NCBI GenBank assembly: GCA_958349325.1
Contig: CATWCP010000031.1
Coordinates: 1 to 11,491 of the forward strand
Length of the DNA: 11,491 bases
Origin: an uncultured Collinsella sp.
GTDB lineage: Bacteria > Actinomycetota > Coriobacteriia > Coriobacteriales > Coriobacteriaceae
Reading direction: 5' to 3'
Shown: piece after piece, positions 5,814 to 11,491 of the stretch
Layout of the letters: each line of letters opens with the position of its first letter
How positions within the stretch are numbered: the stretch's first letter is position 1
The notes under the pieces: model-generated
The model's database searches: none
The model's input: only the letters and a program-made list of their open reading frames with translations
Told to the model about the DNA's origin: nothing
Position numbers and translations under genes: made by a program

Positions 5814-7091
5814 CTAGTGCTGCGCGACGACAACGCCCAGGCCATCGGGAATGACGGCAACCTTGGCATCGGCACCCTTCATCTCAAAGGCGAGCTTGAG
5901 CGCCTCCTCGATAGTGTTGACCGGCGTCATGTGCATATCCTTGAGCATCTGGTGATCACACAGGTCGGTGACCATAATCACAGGGTGATGCGCCAGGATG
6001 CGGGCGAAAATCTGGCTCGTCCACTGGTCGGGCAGGGTCTCGTCCTTAGGACGGTCGATGCAGGCGCGCTCAAACTCTGCCGGATCGTTGTCGGCGATGT
6101 TGTGATAGAAGCCCTCGCCGCCGTGACCGTCGGCGCAACCGGCGACGTCGATGATCACGCCGCCCTCGGGAAGTGTGGCCTCAGCGGCGCACATGCCCTT
6201 CACGGCCTGATAGATGTTCTGGTCGAGCGGGTAGCCGCCGTTGGTGGTGATGGCAATCTCGCACTCGACGGGCTCAACGCCGGCAAGGCTCTTCACGAAC
6301 TCGCAGCCAGCCTCGTGCGCCTTGTGGATATCGCCGGCAAAGGAGCCGATGACCTCGTGCTTGCCGTTGAGCACCACGTTAAGCACAAAGGCGAGGTGAG
6401 CCATCTCGGCAGCGGCAAACATGTCCTCGCTCACGTGGTTGTGGCACAGGTTGCCGGCACGCGAATGGGAATCGTTCACAAACTGACCGTTGTGGTTGTA
6501 CATGATGGTCTTGTAGCTGGCGATGCCAGGCAGGACGGACTTGCGGCTACCAGAGAAACCGGCAAAGAAGTGCGGCTCAATAAAGCCCTCGGCAAGCAGC
6601 AGATCGCAATCGGCAGCAATCTTGTTGATGATGCACTCGCCGCCAGAAGGCAGGGTGCCGATCTTTTTCATCATGCTGTCGTCAGTCGCGACGTGCATAA
6701 CGATTTCCTCGTTGGCAACGATCTCCTCGCCGTACTTGTTGACGAGCTCCTCGTGCGTTGACAGACGATGCATACCCGTAGCAACCAGAATGCGAACGCG
6801 CGCCTCAGGCGCAGCGGAGTGGATGTGATGCAGCAGAATAGGCATCGTCACACGCGAGGGAACGGGACGCGTATGATCGGAGCTAATAATGACGATATCC
6901 TTCTTGCCAGCACAAAGCTCCTCGAGCGAAGGCGAGCCATAAGGGTTGGCAAGTGACTCCTCTACCAGCTCTTCCTGCGATTTCGTGGTCTTAAACTCGT
7001 TTTGATGACCTTCCATCACACCCGCGAAGTTCTTATCCTCGAGCTCCAGATGCAACGTCTTGTGGTCAAACGGCAGTTCACATTCAAACAA
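5814..7091 (-). CDS. larA: LarA, nickel-dependent lactate racemase
   Basis: Interconverts D- and L-lactate (or a related 2-hydroxy acid) by hydride transfer to the nickel-pincer nucleotide bound covalently to a lysine; soluble and cytoplasmic. Starting at the TTG of 7091 the protein has 425 residues, the family's usual length. All key residues then match characterised LarA numbering: Asp72 and Arg75 (SSDHTRP), His108 (ATGMHRL), His174 (EPHFFAGFSG), Lys184 (SRKSVLPGI, cofactor attachment), His200 (nickel ligand), Tyr294 and Lys298 (NIYQAVKG). AGGAAGAGGG (7101-7110) lies 9 bases upstream of TTG and supports it; the longer open frame to 7343 would add about 84 residues without family similarity. 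The first domain runs to about residue 270. The gene is followed by the channel gene and converges on larB-larC-tetR. Strong identity to Lactiplantibacillus LarA through the active site favours lactate as substrate. Confidence 0.96.
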   Translation of the reverse strand: MFECELPFDHKTLHLELEDKNFAGVMEGHQNEFKTTKSQEELVEESLANPYGSPSLEELCAGKKDIVIISSDHTRPVPSRVTMPILLHHIHSAAPEARVRILVATGMHRLSTHEELVNKYGEEIVANEEIVMHVATDDSMMKKIGTLPSGGECIINKIAADCDLLLAEGFIEPHFFAGFSGSRKSVLPGIASYKTIMYNHNGQFVNDSHSRAGNLCHNHVSEDMFAAAEMAHLAFVLNVVLNGKHEVIGSFAGDIHKAHEAGCEFVKSLAGVEPVECEIAITTNGGYPLDQNIYQAVKGMCAAEATLPEGGVIIDVAGCADGHGGEGFYHNIADNDPAEFERACIDRPKDETLPDQWTSQIFARILAHHPVIMVTDLCDHQMLKDMHMTPVNTIEEALKLAFEMKGADAKVAVIPDGLGVVVAQH

Positions 7092-7217
7092 TGACGAGCG
7101 CCCTCTTCCTTTCAACTGACACACTAGATAAACCGTTGGAAGGATACGCCGCTCACCGAAAAACACCACCGTCCACCGACTCATTAACACAACGTTCATA
7201 TTTGCCCCACAACAAAA

Positions 7218-7247
7218 CGGCCGCGACCCCAAACGGGACCGCGGCCG
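7218..7247 (-). terminator. Terminator-like hairpin in the larA upstream region
   Basis: On the minus strand CGGCCGCG and CGCGGCCG form an 8-bp stem, continued after a 2x2 mismatch by three G-C pairs and a GUUU loop, then TTTTGTTG. This has the form of an intrinsic terminator. It lies 126 bases before the larA start, so it either ends a minus-strand transcript from further upstream or attenuates larA. Which applies depends on the unmapped larA promoter. Confidence 0.55.
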
Positions 7248-7271
7248 CCTGTCAAAGACACTATAGACAGG
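7248..7271. promoter_or_regulatory. Inverted repeat CCTGTC-N12-GACAGG beside the larA hairpin
   Basis: Six-base arms (7248-7253, 7266-7271) with a 12-base spacer, the same spacer length as the larB palindrome though the arms differ. On the minus strand the spacer holds TATAGT, a good -10 candidate with no clear -35. It could be an operator over a promoter whose transcript meets the next hairpin, or simply a small RNA stem. Confidence 0.3.
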
Positions 7272-7723
7272 ATGATTTACGCAGCGCCGAGGCAAACATC
7301 TAGTCCGAGACGTACGCACGTAAGCCATTTTGCATAAATTCATTAATTAATTGCATAAGATGGCGCATGGATTTCTGGCCATAACTGGGTAGTACCCTCC
7401 GGAGCGTGCATTTTTGCGAGTATTCAGCATCGCGGGATAAGATTTTGGTGCCAAAAATCTTTCAAAAGGTAGATAGTCCTCATGACTCGACCCATCTGGA
7501 TAGCATGCGGTGAGAAACCAGCCATATATGATCGTCGCCAAAGCCCAATCGTCGTGCAAAAGCATCAACAAAGGCAGCGAAAGCCGGCTATGGCCTTATG
7601 CATCAATCTTTGGCTGCTGAAAACTCCGTTTTTTGCACGTCGCCCCAAGCACCACCCTCACCCAGCGGCTGATCCGCCGAAGACCGGACATCGCAGGGCC
7701 CGCCATCAGTTTACTTTTAGGCA
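7272..7723. other. Unassigned intergenic stretch, partly AT-rich
   Basis: No confident gene. At 7326-7362 is an AT-rich patch containing GCATAA twice (about 7332 and 7353) around ATTAATTAATT, which could be a promoter or regulator site. A minus-strand frame from ATG at 7565 to the stop at 7347 could encode 72 residues ending YYPVMARNPCAILCN; I recognise no family, and it lacks a clear ribosome site. A plus-strand frame at 7482-7799 runs into the palindromic elements and looks spurious. TTTTGGTGCCAAAA (7443-7456) is a near-perfect palindrome of unknown meaning. Confidence 0.5.
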
Positions 7724-7820
7724 CACTCCGCAGGACGCAAGAAGCCCTCGCCGCACTCCGCATTGGGCGCGAAGCGCACTTTATTTTCATCAGCTTTAAT
7801 CCCTGAAGACCGAGGACGAA
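7724..7820. repeat. Probable degenerate copy of the palindromic element
   Basis: CCGCAGGACGCAA (7728-7740) is identical to 4919-4931, and the following AGCCCTCGCCGCAC closely matches the first element's GGCTCGCCGCAC. A small GCGC-GAA-GCGC hairpin (7768-7778) keeps the GAA loop. GAGGACGAA (7812-7820) resembles the GAGGACGCA on the right side of the next element. The long paired arms are not visible, so it looks like a decayed or partial copy. Confidence 0.5.
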
Positions 7821-7947
7821 GGGATCCGATGGGTTTCCCTCTGAATGCACTCCGCAGCACGAAGCCCCCTTATCCGCAGCTCCGAAGGAGCAGGATAAGG
7901 GGGCTTCAAGTGCGAGGACGCATTCAGAGGGAAACCCATCGGGTCCC
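7821..7947. repeat. 127-bp nested palindromic element downstream of ppc
   Basis: Outer arms 7821-7848 and 7920-7947 pair over 28 bases with one mismatch. An unpaired CCGCAGCACG tag (7852-7861) follows the left arm, then 15-base perfect arms (7861-7875 and 7893-7907), then an apical GCTCC-GAA-GGAGC hairpin (7879-7891). The order matches the element at 4887-5011, and both outer arms contain ATGGG then TTCCC before the tag. It begins 23 bases past the ppc stop. It lacks a T-run, so if it ends ppc transcription it does not do so as a standard intrinsic terminator; it could protect the mRNA 3' end. Confidence 0.85.
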
Positions 7948-7970
7948 GGTGAGAGCCACAGGGCTATCGA

Positions 7971-10784
7971 TTACCCCGTGTTCTGCAATCCTGCCGAGAC
8001 GCCGGTCACAGTCGAAAGAATCAGGCTCATGTACTCGGCCTTCTTCTCCTCGGCCATCTCGTCCTGATTCATGCGCACCTCGCGAAGGGCGCGGACCTGG
8101 GCGATGGACAGAGCGTCGACGTAGGGGTTACGCACGCGAACGGCGCAGCCGAGCACGCGACGACGCTGCAGCGGCCACTCATCACCGACGATGGCAAGGA
8201 CCCACTTACGGGTGAGCTGCATCTCGGTAAAGACCTTCTCGGACAAATCATCGCGGTCGCCCAGGTGCAGATACATCTTGGCGATGCGCTGGTCGGTCTT
8301 GGCGATCGACATCTCGATGTTGTCAATAAAGGTGCGGAAGAACGGCCACTCCTGGTAGGCAGCCTTGAGCTGGTCAAGATCGCCAAGCTGCTCGCAGGCG
8401 GTGCCCAGACCGTACCAAGCGGCCAGGTTAATGCGCGCCTGGCTCCAGCTGAAGATCCACGGGATGGTACGCAGGTCGTCGAGCGACTTGGCACCCAAGC
8501 CGCGCTTGGCGGGACGCGAGCCGATCGGCAGCAGACCGACCTCGGTCAGCGGCGTCACGGTCGAGAACCACGGTGTAAAGTCCTCGGTGTTCAGCAGGTC
8601 CAGATAGCGCTCGTGGCTTGCGGCGTTGAGCTTCTCGGCCATATCCCAGAACTTCTGCGTGGTCTCGGTGTTGGTCTTCTCGACACTCGGGGCCGACTGC
8701 AAAAGCGTTGCGGCGGCAACGGACTCAACATGGCGCTGAGCCAGCGTGCGGTTGCCGTAACGGGCAAAGATGACCTCGCCCTGCTCGGTGAGCTTAAAGA
8801 AGCAGTTGACCGAACCCTTGGGCTGCGCCAGCACGGCCTTGTTGGCCGGGCCGCCGCCACGGCCCACGGCACCGCCGCGACCGTGCATGAGCACCAGGTC
8901 GATATCGTTCTTCTCTGCCCACTTGGCGATGCGCTCCTGCGCAGAATGCAGCGCGAGCATGGCCGTGGTAGGACCGGCGTCCTTGGAGGAGTCGGAATAG
9001 CCCAGCATAACCTCCATGCGGCGGTTGGTCTGAGCAAGGCGCTTCTGTACCACGGGCAGCGTGAGCATCTGGTCGAGCACGTCGACGCAGCCCTCGAGGT
9101 CCTCGAGCTGCTCGAACAGCGGGATCACGTCGAGCTCGGGGACATCCTCCTCGTGTGCAAAGGACAGGTGGGCAAGCTCAAAGACGTCAGCCACATGCTG
9201 GGCGCTCTTGGTGAACGAGATGATATAGCGGTGCGCCATCTTCTTGCCGTAGCGCTTTTGGATGGAGCCGATAGCGCGGAAGGTATCGATGACCTCGCGC
9301 GTCATGGGCTGCAGATCGCCATGGATACCGTTCTCGTGGATATCCTTGAGGGCGCGGGCGTGCACCACGGAGTGCTGACGGAACTCCATCTCGACCATGT
9401 GGAAGCCGAAGGACTCGACCTGCCAGATGATGGTCTGGACCGGGCCGTAAGCAGCACGGACGGCTCCGCAGGCGGCCAGCGAGCGCTGGACGACGCGCAG
9501 GTCCTCCAGGAACTCATCGGCGCTGTGGTACATGGTGTCGGTGATACGGCGCACGGTGGCGTTCAGACGGTCGGCCATGACGAGCATGACGGCGCGATGC
9601 GGCTCGTGCTCGGAGATCAGCTCGGCGCGGGCCGTGTAACGAGGGCTCATCTCGACCTGATGGTTCCACAGGTTAATGAGCTCGGCAGAAGGCTTGCTGT
9701 AGGTGGCCTCGAGCGTGAGGTTGTGGCCGATGCGGCGGCACTTGTCCTCGAGCTTGAGCACCATGTGGGTGAAGTACTTGGCGGCGACTTCGCGGCTCAC
9801 CTTGGCGGTGACGTTGGGGTTGCCGTCGCGGTCGGAGCCGATCCAGCTGCCGGGATGGAAGAACGCCGGGCACAGCGGCGGCACGGTACCGGCCTTGTCG
9901 CCCAGCACCCAGTCGTCAAAACGACGGTAGATGACGGGGATAACGTCGAACAGCGTGTTATCGAAGATGTCGATGATGGTATCGGCTTCCTCGACCGGCG
10001 TGGGCTTCTTGAGCGCGATGGGGCTCGTACGCACCAGGGCGTCGATCTCCTGCAGCATATGGCGCTCGTTCTCCACCAGGTCGGAGCCGCCCAGACGCGG
10101 ACGCTCCTCCAGCAGGTTGGAGATACGGCGGATCTTGCCCTCGACGGCCTTACGACGGGCCTCGGTGGGATGTGCGGTAAAGACAGGGTGGAACTCGAGC
10201 TTGTCGAGCAGCTCGTTGGCACCCTCGACACCCAGCTCATTCACCAGCTGGTGATAGGCAACGGTAAGCTCGTTGGCAGGATCGACCTCGGTATCGGTCG
10301 ACGCACCGGCCTCGCGCTCGCGCAGCTGCGCCACACGGTAGTTCTCCTCCGACAGGTTTGCCAGATGGAAAAAGCTCGTAAAGGCGCGAACGATGACCTG
10401 CTGCTTATCGAGCGGCAGGCTGTCGATCAAATCGACGACCTCACGAAATGCCACGGCAGTGGGCTCGTCGGCGGTGGGCACGCCCTGCTCGTCGACGGCT
10501 TCGTCGGCAGCGCAGGTACCGGGGTTGCCGGCATTGACCACAATCTCGGCTGTCAAAATCTTGTCGAACAGGTCCGCGATCTCGGGATCATACTCGCTAA
10601 GCACACGACGTTCCAGGCGCAGGAACAGCGCCAGATTATCGCGCAGCTCCTCGGGGATCTCGATCTCGGCGAGACGCTCCCTGGACTCGGCATTCGAGCC
10701 GATTCGGTTAACGAGGCGGTTGACCACGGCAGCGACGCGCGCCGCGGCTTCGGGTACAGACTGGTTGCTTAGGTTCTCAGCCAC
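7971..10784 (-). CDS. ppc: Phosphoenolpyruvate carboxylase
   Basis: Cytoplasmic enzyme that makes oxaloacetate from PEP and bicarbonate, refilling the C4 acids for amino acid synthesis and for succinate formation in anaerobes. The 937-residue product is full length. Landmarks are VFTAHPTEARR (catalytic His205), GSWIGSDRDGNP (312-323), LGYSDSSKDAG (594-604, Lys601), LMHGRGGAVGRGGGP (632-646), GSRPAKRG (755-762) and the invariant C-terminal QNTG. Residues about 84-110 form an acidic, alanine-rich insertion that looks lineage-specific. Two starts compete: ATG at 10796 has a perfect AAGGAGG only one base away, too close to use, while GTG at 10784 has GGAGG four bases upstream and gives MAENLSNQS; I prefer the GTG. 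The gene appears to be transcribed alone from the promoter at 10829-10834. Confidence 0.97.
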   Translation of the reverse strand: MAENLSNQSVPEAAARVAAVVNRLVNRIGSNAESRERLAEIEIPEELRDNLALFLRLERRVLSEYDPEIADLFDKILTAEIVVNAGNPGTCAADEAVDEQGVPTADEPTAVAFREVVDLIDSLPLDKQQVIVRAFTSFFHLANLSEENYRVAQLREREAGASTDTEVDPANELTVAYHQLVNELGVEGANELLDKLEFHPVFTAHPTEARRKAVEGKIRRISNLLEERPRLGGSDLVENERHMLQEIDALVRTSPIALKKPTPVEEADTIIDIFDNTLFDVIPVIYRRFDDWVLGDKAGTVPPLCPAFFHPGSWIGSDRDGNPNVTAKVSREVAAKYFTHMVLKLEDKCRRIGHNLTLEATYSKPSAELINLWNHQVEMSPRYTARAELISEHEPHRAVMLVMADRLNATVRRITDTMYHSADEFLEDLRVVQRSLAACGAVRAAYGPVQTIIWQVESFGFHMVEMEFRQHSVVHARALKDIHENGIHGDLQPMTREVIDTFRAIGSIQKRYGKKMAHRYIISFTKSAQHVADVFELAHLSFAHEEDVPELDVIPLFEQLEDLEGCVDVLDQMLTLPVVQKRLAQTNRRMEVMLGYSDSSKDAGPTTAMLALHSAQERIAKWAEKNDIDLVLMHGRGGAVGRGGGPANKAVLAQPKGSVNCFFKLTEQGEVIFARYGNRTLAQRHVESVAAATLLQSAPSVEKTNTETTQKFWDMAEKLNAASHERYLDLLNTEDFTPWFSTVTPLTEVGLLPIGSRPAKRGLGAKSLDDLRTIPWIFSWSQARINLAAWYGLGTACEQLGDLDQLKAAYQEWPFFRTFIDNIEMSIAKTDQRIAKMYLHLGDRDDLSEKVFTEMQLTRKWVLAIVGDEWPLQRRRVLGCAVRVRNPYVDALSIAQVRALREVRMNQDEMAEEKKAEYMSLILSTVTGVSAGLQNTG

Positions 10785-10828
10785 GTTTCCTCCCATTCCT
10801 CCTTCTATGCACGTAACATGCGGTATTC

Positions 10829-10834
10829 ATTATA
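10829..10834 (-). promoter_or_regulatory. ppc promoter -10 box
   Basis: TATAAT on the minus strand, a perfect -10 consensus, 44 bases before the preferred ppc start. Transcription would start near 10822. The -35 region (TGTCGA, 18 bases upstream) is poor, and a GAAAGTATTTC motif lies between the two, suggesting regulation. Confidence 0.65.
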
Positions 10835-10844
10835 GGCGCTTGAG

Positions 10845-10888
10845 AAATACTTTCGACACTGATTGCGCTTTACCACACAAAAGTATTT
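10845..10888. promoter_or_regulatory. Paired AAATACTTT / AAAGTATTT sites upstream of ppc
   Basis: AAATACTTT (10845-10853) and AAAGTATTT (10880-10888) are exact 9-base reverse complements with centres 35 bases apart, a little over three helical turns. The first overlaps the spacer of the ppc promoter. The surrounding motif, roughly GAAANTANTTTC, is itself near-palindromic, so these may be two copies of one operator. The binding protein is unknown. Confidence 0.4.
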
Positions 10889-10991
10889 TCTGCATTGCAA
10901 GGGTTTTTGCCCCAAATGGTCGTATTTCTCGGTGGACGGCATATGCAAGCGAGGGCATTCCGCATAAATGCGAAACACCCCCGTAACAATA

Positions 10992-11004
10992 GCTCGTCGC
11001 GAGC
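10992..11004 (-). terminator. Weak candidate terminator after hisS
   Basis: On the minus strand GCTCG-CGA-CGAGC is followed by TATTGTTA, 38 bases past the hisS stop. The stem is only 5 bp and the T-run is interrupted, so termination may be weak. A second short palindrome, near-perfect, lies further on at 10958-10975 (TTTCGCATTTATGCGGAA on the minus strand). Confidence 0.3.
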
Positions 11005-11042
11005 GGGACATGTTAGCGGGTCCGCAGCTCAAAAATCATGCG

Positions 11043-11491
11043 CTACAGACGCTCGCGAACCGCCTCGACGACGTTGGCCAGATCGACGAGAACCTCGTCA
11101 TGGCTCTGCATGTCGCGCACCTTGACCTTGCCGGCGGCAAGCTCGTCGCCGCCCAGGACCAGGATGAGCTTGGCGCCTACCTTATCGGCCTGCTTAAACT
11201 GGGCCTTGAGCGAACGGCCCTGATAGTCGGCCTCGGTCACAATCCCTGCGGCGCGAAGCTGCTGCGTAATGGTAAAGACGTTCTGACGCAGCTCCTTGCC
11301 GGCATTGGCGACGTAGACGCACGGGACCTCCTCGGCACCCAGGTCGCTGCCAAAGGCCTGCAGGGCCAGCAGGGCGCGCTCAAAACCGACGGCGAAGCCG
11401 ACGCCTGCCGTGGGCTTGCCGCCCTCGAGCTCGACGAGGCCATCGTAGCGGCCGCCGCCGCCGATGGAGCCGACGCCGGCGCCAGGGGCCT
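11043..11491 (-). CDS. hisS: Histidyl-tRNA synthetase (partial, C-terminal 149 residues)
   Basis: Cytoplasmic class II synthetase that charges tRNA-His. The right edge of the window cuts the gene; bacterial HisRS is about 420 residues, so about two thirds lies outside. The visible part starts in the catalytic domain with the HisRS-specific GGGGRYDGLVE (residues 10-20 of the fragment) and class II motif 3 as GVGFAVGFERAL (about 29-40), then the C-terminal anticodon-binding domain with VPCVYVANAGKELRQ and DYQGRSLKAQFKQADK, ending VVEAVRERL. The TAG is at 11043-11045. In many bacteria aspS follows hisS directly; here both are on the minus strand but about 9.5 kb apart. Confidence 0.96.
   Translation of the reverse strand, partial: APGAGVGSIGGGGRYDGLVELEGGKPTAGVGFAVGFERALLALQAFGSDLGAEEVPCVYVANAGKELRQNVFTITQQLRAAGIVTEADYQGRSLKAQFKQADKVGAKLILVLGGDELAAGKVKVRDMQSHDEVLVDLANVVEAVRERL

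Noticed and set aside
4670..5854. 394-codon open frame on the plus strand
   Set aside because: Runs through the terminator palindrome and antisense to the channel gene; composition is that of a shadow.
5817..6761. 314-codon open frame on the plus strand
   Set aside because: Antisense shadow of larA, which carries all catalytic residues.
7482..7799. 105-codon plus-strand frame in the gap before ppc
   Set aside because: Arg/Pro/His-rich product running into the palindromic repeat, no ribosome site and no recognisable domain.
8265..10772. 835-codon open frame on the plus strand
   Set aside because: Antisense to ppc in the codon-mirrored frame; no family features.
10805..11032. 75-codon minus-strand frame before ppc
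   Set aside because: It overlaps the ppc promoter, and its repeated QCRKYF comes from the duplicated GAAANTA motif, not from a protein repeat.

Overview
This is GC-rich bacterial DNA with tightly packed genes. Gene content and style (a full-length actinobacterial-type PEP carboxylase, a nickel-pincer lactate racemase cluster, bacterial-type AspRS and HisRS) suggest an anaerobic gut actinobacterium of the Coriobacteriia, probably Collinsella-like. That assignment is inference from gene content and base composition; no rRNA or other taxonomic marker lies in the window.

Layout, left to right: aspS (minus, C-terminal end cut off by the window); serB (plus); larB-larC-tetR (plus, tightly spaced); a 125-bp nested palindrome with a bidirectional terminator core; a GlpF-type channel gene (larD-like) and larA (both minus, larA upstream); about 880 bp without a confident gene, holding a terminator-like hairpin, an unexplained AT-rich stretch and two related palindromic elements; ppc (minus) with a clear promoter; and the 3' end of hisS (minus).

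The centre of interest is the lar locus. LarB starts the nickel-pincer nucleotide from nicotinic acid adenine dinucleotide, LarC inserts nickel, and LarA uses the cofactor to interconvert D- and L-lactate (or a related 2-hydroxy acid). The channel probably moves lactic acid or another small neutral solute. Instead of one larABCDE operon, the genes form two convergent units. The sulfur transferase larE is absent from the window. LarC ends after its N-terminal LarC1 domain, and a TetR-family regulator gene begins two bases after its stop. LarA keeps its catalytic residues at the same numbers as characterised enzymes, once a TTG start is chosen.

Other points worth a look: the channel has NQA in place of its second NPA motif, with an otherwise glycerol-type filter; AspRS carries a histidine typical of non-discriminating enzymes; there are perfect palindromes upstream of larB and between larA and larD; and at least two, perhaps three, palindromic elements share a CCGCAGGACG-like tag and a GAA-capped hairpin.
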